Assembly (NCBI GenBank): GCA_002716625.1
Contig: PBAS01000042.1
Span: forward strand, 1 to 36,608
Direction: 5' to 3'
DNA: 36,608 nucleotides
From: Phycisphaeraceae bacterium
Lineage (GTDB): Bacteria > Planctomycetota > Phycisphaerae > Phycisphaerales > Phycisphaeraceae
The number at the start of each line of letters is the position of its first letter. Position 1 is the stretch's first letter. Of this stretch, positions 1 to 8,226 are shown piece by piece. A model generated the notes under the pieces. The model worked only from the letters and a program-made list of their open reading frames with translations, was not told the DNA's origin and did not search any database. The position numbers and the translations under genes are program-made.

Positions 1-282
1 AACTAATTTATTTCGAACCTGTAATAAAGTTTGGAAGGCGAGGTCAGCCTTCTGCTTGGCGATCAGAACCGCCGCCGCATCATCCCGCCGCCCCGTAACC
101 AGATCTTCAATGGCGATTTCTGCATCTTGCTGCAGCTTGTTGATCTGCTCGATATTTTTCATCAATACATCTTTAAATGATGGGGATGATTGATCCCCCG
201 GTGGCCCAGTCGATATAGAAGGCCGACTCACCAGCGGGTTTTGTCCGGTCGATTGAATAAGTCCTAATGGGTCAGTAGCCAT
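1..282 (-). CDS. fliE: Flagellar hook-basal body protein FliE, C-terminus cut by window edge
   Basis: FliE is the adaptor between the MS ring and the proximal rod of the flagellar basal body. The 94 visible codons start at an ATG (280-282) with MATDPLGLIQ. A Pro/Ser-rich linker follows, then the family core: a helix with VLMKNIEQINKLQQDAE and the signature stretch AVLIAKQKADLAFQTLLQVR. The last visible residues are NKLV, so only the short C-terminal segment lies outside the window. The gene is 47 bases downstream of flgC on the same strand, in the order flgB-flgC-fliE that is conserved in many bacteria. It is probably cotranscribed from the sigma-54 promoter ahead of flgB. Confidence 0.93.
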   Translation of the reverse strand, partial: MATDPLGLIQSTGQNPLVSRPSISTGPPGDQSSPSFKDVLMKNIEQINKLQQDAEIAIEDLVTGRRDDAAAVLIAKQKADLAFQTLLQVRNKLV

Positions 283-329
283 GGTTTAGTCAGCTTGTAT
301 TTGGGGATGCAAGGGATTCCATACCTCAG

Positions 330-734
330 TTACGCCAGAAGACGCAGATTCGCCTGAGCCATTGATTTGGTGGCCTCGGCGGCTGTGATGTTGGCTTCGT
401 AAGCCCGGCTTGCTTCTAAAGCATTGATCATCTCAATTGAGGAATCGATGTTAGGGTATTTCACATATCCATCTTGATCAGCAAAAGGGTGCCCGGGTTC
501 CCATTTCTTGCGGAATGGCGTCTGTTCGTACTCGACCCTTTCCAGGTGGACACCTTCACTTCGTCCCGTAGAGGGATCACCGGTTCCGAAGACCACAATT
601 CGGCGTCGGAAATCATCGGGGTTACTGTTAGGATCGACCGCAACCGGCCGAAGTGCCATATTGGCTGAAATGGCTGTCATCCGCTGTCGCTGAGCGACTA
701 ACGCTGAGGTTGAGATATCCAGTGCACCAAACAT
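330..734 (-). CDS. flgC: Flagellar basal-body rod protein FlgC
   Basis: FlgC is a proximal rod subunit, exported by the flagellar type III apparatus. The 134-residue product has the normal FlgC length. The N-terminal rod signature is present (MFGALDISTSALVAQRQRM, then ISANMA where most homologues have IAN-like sequence). The conserved C-terminal block GYVKYPN...EMINALEASRAYEAN is also present, followed by the terminal helix that packs with other rod proteins. It lies 31 bases downstream of flgB and 47 bases upstream of fliE, so all three form one transcription unit. Nothing suggests a broken gene. Confidence 0.95.
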   Translation of the reverse strand: MFGALDISTSALVAQRQRMTAISANMALRPVAVDPNSNPDDFRRRIVVFGTGDPSTGRSEGVHLERVEYEQTPFRKKWEPGHPFADQDGYVKYPNIDSSIEMINALEASRAYEANITAAEATKSMAQANLRLLA

Positions 735-765
735 AATCCGTAGCCTATAAAATCAGATCTTGGGG

Positions 766-1209
766 TTATGCGAATCGCTCCCGAATTGCCAGACGCAACA
801 TGTCGAGTTGATTTCGCACAAGTTCCGTACCCAGCCGGTGGGCCATCGTGTTCTCGGCTAGTTGCTGCATGATACGGTCGACATTTCGGTTGTTTTCGTC
901 GTGAAACAGGATGTTGTCGTTGGTTGGATCCGGCCGTCCGGTGATACCGTTCGGTCTAAAAGTCAATTGATGCGTATCCCGCAATGGCAACGGCCTTCGT
1001 GTTGGTGACACGGTGTGACGACGTCTTTCGACTGCTTCTCGCAATGCTGCCTGGAAGGATTGTGGGTTTAAGTCGCGCGGTTTGAAGTATGGCGTTGAGA
1101 GGTTGGCGATATTGTCGGCCAGTACTGTGTGACGTTGTGAAGTAAAGTGCACAAGCCTCTCGGCAACGGGCAGTGCGCCACTATCGAACATGCCATGAAT
1201 GAGCGGCAT
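766..1209 (-). CDS. flgB: Flagellar basal-body rod protein FlgB
   Basis: FlgB is the most membrane-proximal rod subunit of the flagellum. The 147-residue product shows the FlgB pattern: an N-terminal helix, then VLADNIANLSTPYFKPRD (the ANIAN-type rod motif), a variable middle with NDNILFHDENNRNVDRIMQQLAEN, and a C-terminal helix ending in NQLDMLRLAIRERFA. It is the first gene of the flgB-flgC-fliE unit. About 66 bases upstream is a sigma-54-type promoter (1275-1291). The next gene upstream encodes an NtrC-family regulator, so activation of this operon by that regulator is a reasonable inference. Confidence 0.94.
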   Translation of the reverse strand: MPLIHGMFDSGALPVAERLVHFTSQRHTVLADNIANLSTPYFKPRDLNPQSFQAALREAVERRRHTVSPTRRPLPLRDTHQLTFRPNGITGRPDPTNDNILFHDENNRNVDRIMQQLAENTMAHRLGTELVRNQLDMLRLAIRERFA

Positions 1210-1274
1210 CTTATAGATTCCCTAATTAATCCGACCAATCCAAACAAACAACCATCACATCGCCTACCTGTGGG

Positions 1275-1291
1275 TAGCAAATTGCAGGCCA
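1275..1291 (-). promoter_or_regulatory. Sigma-54 (-24/-12) promoter for flgB-flgC-fliE
   Basis: Read on the minus strand the element is TGGCCTGCAATTTGCTA. It matches the sigma-54 consensus TGGCACG-N4-TTGCW at TGGC, at the following G and at TTGCT, with exactly 10 bases between the invariant GG and GC. Transcription would begin near 1263, about 50 bases before the flgB start. The flanking gene for a sigma-54-dependent activator with an intact GAFTGA loop supports the call. It was found by eye, so it is not a scored prediction. Confidence 0.7.
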
Positions 1292-1430
1292 GATCACGAA
1301 ACCACCCACCGCGGGACAAAACGGGGACACAATCGCCTTAACGACCCAGGATAAAAGCTGAAAAGAGCGCAAGATTTGCGCGATATGCCACGACAACCGG
1401 CCTTTATTGCGCTCAAGAATCAAACTTGGT

Positions 1431-2807
1431 TTAAATTGTCTGGGCCACAAGGTGCTGGTCCTTCCATTTCTTAAGCTTCAGTCCAAGCGTACGCACACCG
1501 ATGCCCAATGCCTCAGCCGTCCGCTGACGATTACCGTTGAACTCACCTAGAGCTCGAACAACCTGTTCACGCTCAACCACCTCAAGCCGACGCACATCCT
1601 GCACGCATGGGTCGACTGCCTCCACGGGCACATGTGTCTCTTCAAGCCAGGATTTGATAATGTCTGCTTTGATGAGTTGGCCACGAGATAGAATACTGGC
1701 CCGCTCGCAAATGTTCTCTAGTTCTCTCACATTGCCATGCCATGAGTAGCCTTGCATCAGATCAATTGCGGAATCCTCAAATTGCTTGACTTCCTTACCC
1801 TCACGCATTGCAACTTTGGTCAAAAAATGTTCCGCGAGCAGTGGAATGTCCTCCCGACGATCACGTAACGGCGGCAGATGAATTGGCAAGACATTCAGAC
1901 GATAAAAAAGATCTTGACGAAAAGCGCCTGTAAGTACCTCTGACTGAAGATTTCGATTCGTTGTCGCGATCACACGAACATCTATCTGCATCGTCAGGCT
2001 TGACCCCACGCGTTCGAACTGCTGTTCTTGAAGTACACGCAAAAGCTTGGCCTGAAGCGAGGGCTTGATCTCACTGATCTCATCCAACATCAAAGTTCCA
2101 CCGTCCGACAACTCAAATCTGCCCTTTCGCAGTTGATCTGCACCAGTGAAAGCACCTTTTTCATGACCGAACAGTTCACTTTCCAGCAAACTGCTGGAAA
2201 GCGCCGCACAATTTAGACACATCATGATCATCTGACGTCGTGGGCTATGGGCATGGATGGTACGAGCCACGATTTCCTTGCCAGTCCCCGATTCACCGCT
2301 GATGAGTACCGTGCCGTGACTGCGAGCCATTTGCTGAATCTGCTGGGCAAGCTTGCGCATCACGGGCGATCGACCAACAAGAACTGGGGTGGATTCGTAT
2401 TCAGCAACCGTTGACCGAAGCGCCTCATTTTCTTGTAGAAGCTTGTGATGATCCACAGCACGCCGAACATTGAGAACCAGTTGATCGCCCTCAAATGGCT
2501 TTTGAATAAAATCAAAGGCGCCACCTTTCATTGCATCAACGGCTGCATCAATCGTGCCAAAAGCCGACATAACAATCACGGGAAGCTTGTTATCTGCAGT
2601 ACGTAGTCGATCCAACAGCTCCAGTCCATCCATCTCCGGCATCTTGAGATCCGTAACAACCGCAGATGGCCGATGCCTCGCAACAAGTGTCATCGCAGTT
2701 TCCCCATTGGTTGCGGTGACAACCTTGTATCCGGCACGTTGGAGCGTCGTGCCAACGCTGTCACGCATCATCTGCTTGTCGTCAACAACCAATACCTTTG
2801 AATTCAC
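1431..2807 (-). CDS. Sigma-54-dependent response regulator, NtrC family (FlgR-like)
   Basis: This is a three-domain enhancer-binding transcription activator of 458 residues. The receiver domain (about 1-120) carries the acidic pair VVDD and phospho-acceptor Asp53 in VVTDLKMPEMDG. The AAA+ domain (about 143-370) has Walker A GESGTGKE at 171-178, the sigma-54 contact loop GAFTGA at 218-223 and Walker B GGTLMLDEIS at 236-245. A Fis-type helix-turn-helix forms the C-terminus (NGNRQRTAEALGIGVRTL). The start is a GTG that overlaps the kinase stop codon (GTGA), with GGAG eight bases upstream, so translation is probably coupled. Position directly ahead of flgB, and the sigma-54 promoter there, suggest a flagellar regulator equivalent to FlgR. 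Nothing in the protein alone fixes that target. Confidence 0.93.
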   Translation of the reverse strand: MNSKVLVVDDKQMMRDSVGTTLQRAGYKVVTATNGETAMTLVARHRPSAVVTDLKMPEMDGLELLDRLRTADNKLPVIVMSAFGTIDAAVDAMKGGAFDFIQKPFEGDQLVLNVRRAVDHHKLLQENEALRSTVAEYESTPVLVGRSPVMRKLAQQIQQMARSHGTVLISGESGTGKEIVARTIHAHSPRRQMIMMCLNCAALSSSLLESELFGHEKGAFTGADQLRKGRFELSDGGTLMLDEISEIKPSLQAKLLRVLQEQQFERVGSSLTMQIDVRVIATTNRNLQSEVLTGAFRQDLFYRLNVLPIHLPPLRDRREDIPLLAEHFLTKVAMREGKEVKQFEDSAIDLMQGYSWHGNVRELENICERASILSRGQLIKADIIKSWLEETHVPVEAVDPCVQDVRRLEVVEREQVVRALGEFNGNRQRTAEALGIGVRTLGLKLKKWKDQHLVAQTI

Positions 2808-3730
2808 TGACTACACTCCGGTGTCACCACCTCAGACTGATCAGGCAGACTCAAGGTGAAAACCGCCCCTTTTTCGTTATGGACAGCAATTGCCCCGCCG
2901 TGGGCATCCACAATGCGGTGCACAATGGCAAGCCCCAATCCCGTACCAGTATTTCGGGTTGTGAAAAATGGATTGAAGATTCGGTCAATCTCGTCGGGAC
3001 CAATTCCTGGTCCAGTATCCCGAACTCTTATCAAAACACGATTATCTTGCCTGCTTACCTCCAACGTGAGCGTTCCACAACCATGATCCATGGCATCGAC
3101 CGCATTGCGGACAAGGTTGAGAATCGCCTGACGCAGTAAATCTGGATCGGCTTGAAGTTGCAGATGATGATCTGCCAGATTCAGGGCAACCTGGATATTG
3201 GCAGCCTCAATTGCGGGTGCATGGGCGTCAAGCACACTACGCAGAAAGTCAGCGGCCTCAATCACCGTTGGCTGGGGATTCATTTCCCTCGAAAATGTGA
3301 GTACATCACAAACAATTGCATTCAAACCGTGAACCGCCGATCTGATCTTTTCCGCCTCACTTAATGCGGCAACCGCAATAGATTCGGTCGTACCAGACTC
3401 TGTGGCGGCTATCTGCCCAAGGTCGTCGGCAAGCATCTTCGCGTAGAGTTGAATAGCAGCCAAAGGGTTTCTGATTTCGTGTGCGATTCCCGCAGCCATT
3501 TCACCAAGTGCCGCTAAACGCTTGGACCGCTGAAGCTGCGCATCCGTACTGGCCAGTTGATCTTGAAGACGAACAACCTCCGCCGTCAGGGCTTCATGGC
3601 TTCGCTGGAGTTTACTGGTGACCTCGTTATAGACTCCAATAATCTGCCCCAGATCCTCTAATCCCTGATCCGCAGCAAGCTCCGGCATGCTTGAAGGGGG
3701 TTGTAGAATATGGGGCGATCCGTCTGCCAT
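2804..3730 (-). CDS. Soluble two-component sensor histidine kinase (FlgS-like)
   Basis: This 308-residue kinase has no transmembrane segment, so it should sense a cytoplasmic signal. A predicted coiled coil (about 35-72) leads into the HisKA helix, with the phosphorylated His84 in IAHEIRNPL. The ATPase domain shows the N box (LNLVRNAVDAM, around 205-214), the G1 box DTGPGIG (238-244), an F box (FNPFFTT) and the G2 box GTGLGLAI (262-269), all intact. Its stop overlaps the start of the response regulator, and it begins 8 bases after the FlgN-like gene. Cytoplasmic kinases paired with NtrC-type regulators govern sigma-54 flagellar genes in Campylobacter and Helicobacter (FlgS/FlgR). The same role is inferred here from gene order. 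Confidence 0.92.
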   Translation of the reverse strand: MADGSPHILQPPSSMPELAADQGLEDLGQIIGVYNEVTSKLQRSHEALTAEVVRLQDQLASTDAQLQRSKRLAALGEMAAGIAHEIRNPLAAIQLYAKMLADDLGQIAATESGTTESIAVAALSEAEKIRSAVHGLNAIVCDVLTFSREMNPQPTVIEAADFLRSVLDAHAPAIEAANIQVALNLADHHLQLQADPDLLRQAILNLVRNAVDAMDHGCGTLTLEVSRQDNRVLIRVRDTGPGIGPDEIDRIFNPFFTTRNTGTGLGLAIVHRIVDAHGGAIAVHNEKGAVFTLSLPDQSEVVTPECSQ

Positions 3731-3738
3731 CGTGATAC

Positions 3739-4203
3739 TTAACCCTGTTTATTCGTAAATCGGCTCTGATGGTCCGTGGCACCGACACCTTTGTACGCGG
3801 CTGTAGCCTCACCGGATTGTGCAAGACGCACCAAGTCAGCAGCAACCTGATTCTTGGCTGCTTCCAACTTCTTACGGTCTTTTTCATCTGCCGCCAAAAC
3901 ATGGTCCAGCAGTTGGTGGACCTCCTGAACCAACGGACTGACTTGCATTTTCTCGGCTTCATCGAGTCCCGCCCAGATCTGATCCCAGTTGTTGCGGAAG
4001 GGAGACAGGTCACCATTAATCTTCTCGAGCTGGTCGATCACCTGCTGGCGTTGGGCCAACACGCCAAGCAACGACTCCGTCTCGCCATCAGCAACTGCAG
4101 CTGTTTGGATTTCCACCTGGTCAGAAAGCTGTCTAAGAATCGCCAACTGCTGTTCAAGCAGGTCAATGAGAGATGAGACCAAGTTCAGCGGCGTGACGGT
4201 CAT
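3739..4203 (-). CDS. FlgN-like flagellar export chaperone candidate
   Basis: The product is an all-helical protein of about 154 residues. Its heptad-rich N-terminal half (LIDLLEQQLAILRQL...LLGVLAQRQQVIDQLEKI) has the length and pattern of the FlgN family, chaperones that hold the hook-filament junction proteins FlgK and FlgL for export. An upstream in-frame GTG at 4260 would add 19 residues. The ATG at 4203 is preferred because AAAGGG lies about 6 bases upstream of it. The gene ends 8 bases before the histidine kinase gene, in the same direction and beside rod genes, which supports a flagellar role. Identification rests on pattern and context rather than an invariant motif, so another coiled-coil flagellar protein remains possible. 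Confidence 0.65.
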   Translation of the reverse strand: MTVTPLNLVSSLIDLLEQQLAILRQLSDQVEIQTAAVADGETESLLGVLAQRQQVIDQLEKINGDLSPFRNNWDQIWAGLDEAEKMQVSPLVQEVHQLLDHVLAADEKDRKKLEAAKNQVAADLVRLAQSGEATAAYKGVGATDHQSRFTNKQG

Positions 4204-4285
4204 CCATGACCCTTTCGATTGCCCGATTGCGTCCAGACGCAATAAACCAGCGCTGTCCACAGCACTGTACCGATAGACTCCCTAG

Positions 4286-4317
4286 ATTATCGGCCAATAG
4301 GCCCTCCGGACGATAAT
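4286..4317. repeat. Inverted repeat between the FlgN-like and TPR genes
   Basis: Perfect 7-base arms, ATTATCG (4286-4292) and CGATAAT (4311-4317), enclose a smaller hairpin GGCC-AATA-GGCC. The element lies between the end of the TPR gene and the start of the FlgN-like gene. It has no T-run, so it could be a terminator for the TPR gene or an operator for the flagellar operon. Confidence 0.4.
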
Positions 4318-4388
4318 TACATTAGTTCTTAAAATCAAATGGGTTACGAGGACGGTTAATCAGGTGGTTACCCGATACCGCCAAAGCA

Positions 4389-6878
4389 TTACAAGGGATC
4401 GGCTACGCTGGCCTGAGGACCAAGTTGAAGTTGGCTGGTCCAGTAAAGCCAATCTTTCCAATGTTGGCGATTCATCGGGAGACTGGGATCATCAAAAGCC
4501 TTTTCAGGGATACGGGCCAAATGCTGGCGGGCATGTTCATTGTAGAGCGTGGCCTCTTTTATTTTTCCCTGCTCAGCGTACGCGTTCACGATCTGGATTA
4601 ATGCCAGCAGCGAGGCGGGATATTTCTCCCAACGCTTGGCGGCTGCATCATATAAAGCAATGGCCTGATCCCACTGTTCAAGTTGGTAGACACAATCCGC
4701 CTGATAAAAGTAGGAATTTCGGAGATACAATGTTTCGGCAGTGCTATATGTATCCGAGTCACGTAAGCTCAACCGTTGAACCACCTGGCCATAGAGATCC
4801 TGAGCCTGCTGCAACCGCATAATCCGTGTTTGCTGATGCCGTTTCTCCATGGCTTGGGGTAAGACTTCGTTCAGCTTCTCGTCGATCTGGCGTACTGATT
4901 GACGGTAGGCTTCCGCCAAGTTGAAGATCAGAATGGGACCTTGATTTGTATCACCGTATCGCTGCACAACTGAATCAAATCGGCCAATGGCGTCGCTATA
5001 TTCCGCCAGTTGCAGGTGAAGCTTACCCAGTTCAATAAGTGCATCCCGATATGTCTGGCTTTCCGGGTTGATTGCCGGGTGGTCCTCCACAACGGTGATG
5101 AGAATATGTTTGGCATCATCATATTTTTCGAGCGCAATATAACACTGTGCCAACGGTACCAGACTTTCGAATGCCATTTGTGACTGAGCATGATTCTCAA
5201 CCAGAAAGACGAATTTCTCTGCTGCCGCTTGATATTGTTGCTCGGCAGAAAAAGCCATCCCAAGCCGCAAAACTGCCTCCAAATATCGTTGGTCCGATGC
5301 ACGGGTCCTAACGATGCGTGTATAGGCCTCAATTGCCTTGGGCCATAACTGTGCCCTCTCGTATGCTTCCGCCGACTCCCACAAGCTAAGGCCATGTGCA
5401 TTATCATCTTCAATGGACATGGCATTGGCATGCTGAAGGTAATAGTCGGCGGCAATACTGAAATGGATAGCAGCCTTCTGCAATAGGGCACCTACAACCT
5501 CTTGGGGTGAACCAGCTTGAGATACAACTGTTGCATCTATAGGCTTCACCTGTACTGAATGTTGCAGGTTCTTTTGAGCGATGTGTTTGTGGGTTATGGC
5601 AAACCGTAAGACCAGGTCCGGTGGCAGGACGTTACCAAACAGTGGTTTAAGCAGTGTGATATATTTCAGTGCCAGTTCATATTCCTGACGGTCAAAATTC
5701 AGGAGATGATGGGATTGAACCACATCGATCACTTCCTGAAACCGACCCGCGCGTGGATCCTCCCGTTCACCAAGAGCCGTGATAGCCGACCTAAGGTGCT
5801 CCACCGCAGGACCATGCATGCCAAGTTTCGCTTCGCAGTCCCCCATGCCAATCAAGGCATTGGCGTAGGATGGTTCACTGGGAAAGCCAATTGCGGCATG
5901 CGTGAAGTGGTCAAGCGCCTCCGCAACCCTGTACGATTCGGCCATCTCCAGTTGGCCAAGTCCGACTAGAACTCTAGCGTTGAGTACATCTGTTTCGTTA
6001 AGTATCTGCTGAGTCTTCAGAAAATAAATCCGTGAATCTTCCAACTCACCCAACTGCTGGTAGGTACGGGCAAGTTGCAGGTAAAGCATCGCCAGGTCAT
6101 CTTCGCCACCACCAGCCTTAAAACGAATGATCTTTCGTGTCAGAAAGTCACGAACTTCCTGGGGCTTTCCGGCATCGAGCCACATTTCAGCCTTCAAGCA
6201 TGCAGCCCAAAGCTCTTCTGATCGTTTCTGGCTGGAACTGGTTTCCGCACGGAGTTCTGCAAGAAACCTAGCCAGCAGATCCGCCAGATCTTCAACCGTG
6301 AGATTGCGACGGACCAAACGATATTCAATGATCCACTTAACCAGTTGGTATCGTCGCTGAGGTGGCTCCCCCTTGAGGCGTTCAACCTGATCAAGGGCCG
6401 GACCAAGCATATCCAAGGAAACCAAGGTCTGCGCCAGTCGTTCTATGCGATCAGCGTCAAGATGGATTCCAAGCTGCTCGGCTTGCTGGTAATACTTAAT
6501 GATGGTTTTGTGATTTTCTTCAATATCATCGTCCTGATTGTCTTGCTCAAGAAAGATCAGATCAGCCCATGACCGCCAGTGCTTTGCCCTCTGAAGGTCG
6601 GTTGCCAGTTCATAATTCGTCTGGATCTTTTCGAGTTCGGCCCGCGCCAAGTCATACTCCTGCTCGTGAATGAGCCGGTCGGCAGATTCAAGTATTTTCG
6701 GAAATTCGTTATGAATTGGTTCGGGCAGAGCGAGATAGACACCGATTGCAAAAGTAACCAGCCCCAGGATTAAAACCGGCAACTGCCACAGCTGAGACCA
6801 AGCCTGCAGTGAATAAGGTGTCAATTTATGCTGATCGTTAGTTTGGTCTGCCATGAACCGGGGCCTGAGACGCTCCAT
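4389..6878 (-). CDS. Membrane-anchored TPR-repeat protein
   Basis: This large protein (about 829 residues) has one N-terminal transmembrane helix (around 34-54, LPVLILGLVTFAIGVYLAL) and a long, entirely helical remainder built of tetratricopeptide-type repeats. Recognisable repeat pieces include YDLARAELEKI, YQQLGELEDSRIYFLKT, WPKAIEAYTRIVRT, YQAAAEKFVFLVENH and WDQAIALYDAAAKRW. Such proteins scaffold complexes, with the repeats probably in the periplasm. The start is unsure: GTG 6881, ATG 6878 and ATG 6854 (MADQTNDQ) are all possible and none has a clear ribosome site. It precedes the flagellar genes on the same strand with a 185-base gap, so a link to the envelope or flagellum is possible. 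No specific function is recognised. Confidence 0.8.
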   Translation of the reverse strand: MERLRPRFMADQTNDQHKLTPYSLQAWSQLWQLPVLILGLVTFAIGVYLALPEPIHNEFPKILESADRLIHEQEYDLARAELEKIQTNYELATDLQRAKHWRSWADLIFLEQDNQDDDIEENHKTIIKYYQQAEQLGIHLDADRIERLAQTLVSLDMLGPALDQVERLKGEPPQRRYQLVKWIIEYRLVRRNLTVEDLADLLARFLAELRAETSSSQKRSEELWAACLKAEMWLDAGKPQEVRDFLTRKIIRFKAGGGEDDLAMLYLQLARTYQQLGELEDSRIYFLKTQQILNETDVLNARVLVGLGQLEMAESYRVAEALDHFTHAAIGFPSEPSYANALIGMGDCEAKLGMHGPAVEHLRSAITALGEREDPRAGRFQEVIDVVQSHHLLNFDRQEYELALKYITLLKPLFGNVLPPDLVLRFAITHKHIAQKNLQHSVQVKPIDATVVSQAGSPQEVVGALLQKAAIHFSIAADYYLQHANAMSIEDDNAHGLSLWESAEAYERAQLWPKAIEAYTRIVRTRASDQRYLEAVLRLGMAFSAEQQYQAAAEKFVFLVENHAQSQMAFESLVPLAQCYIALEKYDDAKHILITVVEDHPAINPESQTYRDALIELGKLHLQLAEYSDAIGRFDSVVQRYGDTNQGPILIFNLAEAYRQSVRQIDEKLNEVLPQAMEKRHQQTRIMRLQQAQDLYGQVVQRLSLRDSDTYSTAETLYLRNSYFYQADCVYQLEQWDQAIALYDAAAKRWEKYPASLLALIQIVNAYAEQGKIKEATLYNEHARQHLARIPEKAFDDPSLPMNRQHWKDWLYWTSQLQLGPQASVADPL

Positions 6879-7016
6879 CACATTGCGGCGTGTCGCTGTA
6901 GACGATTATCGTCACGGACCTTGGTGGGATGTTAATTCCGGGACGATCATATTGCGGTTGTGTGCATCAGATGGCCTATTGACTTCACAGAAGGCGTATA
7001 AACTCAGTGAAAGGGA

Positions 7017-8130
7017 TTATTCCACACCACTCGCTTTGACCCGGCGACGCAACTCCGCATCAATAAACCCCTGAAGGTCGCCATCGAGTACACGCTGCGG
7101 GTTACCCATCTCGTGTCCGGTTCGATGATCCTTGACCCGATTGTCATAAAAAACGTAGCTGCGGATCTGGGTACCCCACCCCATGTCGAGTTTTCCACCG
7201 GTGGCGGCATTGAGCTCTTCTTGTCGCTTTTGCTCTTCCAATAGTTCTAGCTTCCCGCGGAGAATGGACAGTGCCCGTTTCTTATTCTGCTCCAACTTTC
7301 GCTCAGCGGAACATACGATCATGATACCCGTGGATTTATGAACTAGACGGACGGCCGTGGCTAGCTTGTTAACATTCTGACCGCCCGGACCTGACGAACG
7401 AGCAAAGGGTGTAATCTCCACCTCATGATCAGCAATTTCGACGCCACCGTCGTCTTCGAATTCAGGGATGATATCGACAGCGGCGAAACTAGTTTGCCGT
7501 TTGCCTTGGGCGTTGAAAGGTGAAACACGAGCAAGGCGATGCGTACCACGTTCAGCGGAAAGATGGCCGTACGACATAGAACCCTTGACATAGAACGTGA
7601 CATCTTTTAACCCTGCCTCCTCACCAATCGTCTTGTCAACCTCCGTCGCTTGCCAATTCATTCGATCACAATAGCGCAAGAACATGCGCATCAGCATTTC
7701 GGTCCAATCTTGGGCCTCTGTTCCACCCTCACGCGAATAAATCGAAAGGTAACAGTTGCGGTTGTCGTATTTGCCGCCCAACAGCGAAAGGGTTTCAAGT
7801 TGATCCAGGCTCTCGCATAGCGTTTCTATCTGGCCGTTGACTTCCTCGCGGGCCTCGTCATCATCTGCTTCTGAGGCCATCTCCCACAAAACCAAAGAAT
7901 CTTCAATCAGGCTGGTGGTCTTCTCGATCGGATCAAGCTGACTTTTAAGAGCCTTGAGTTGAGTGACAACCCTGCCAGCAGTCTGTTGATCAAGCCAGAA
8001 ATCAGCAGCATTCATCTTCCCCTCAAGTTCCTTGAGCTGCTGTCGCTTCTGGTCATAGTTAAAGAGAGTCACGGATTGTTATGATCCGTGCCTCTAAATT
8101 CGAAAGAATATCGGGGATATTGTCGTGCAT
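7017..8130 (-). CDS. prfB: Peptide chain release factor 2, requiring +1 programmed frameshift
   Basis: RF2 releases finished proteins at UGA and UAA codons. The main frame carries the RF2 stop-recognition tripeptide SPF (LARVSPFNAQG) and the catalytic GGQ (SSGPGGQNVNK). A 23-codon leader frame starts at ATG 8130 (MHDNIPDILSNLEARIITIR...) and ends CTT-TAA-C at 8064-8058. Slipping one base at CTT joins it to NYDQKRQQLKELE in the long frame, giving 370 residues, close to the usual RF2 length of about 365. The leader resembles the RF2 N-terminal helix. The known cassette in other bacteria is an internal Shine-Dalgarno plus CTT-TGA-C; here the stop is TAA and no AGGGGG-like site is visible. A GTG at 8072 could alternatively start the long frame without frameshifting. 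Confidence 0.93.
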
Positions 8131-8180
8131 AGTCAAATACGATCAGCTAGAATCCTTTGAATCCAAGCCCTTGGTATCTA

Positions 8181-8189
8181 CCCCCCCCC
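8181..8189. repeat. Run of nine C residues
   Basis: A C9 homopolymer lies between the prfB leader start and the end of the aminotransferase gene, about 50 bases upstream of prfB. Tracts like this can slip in replication. It is outside any gene, so at most it could alter prfB promoter spacing. Confidence 0.5.
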
Positions 8190-8226
8190 ACTGGACGCAA
8201 CGCAGACCGGGAACTTCAGAAGAATA

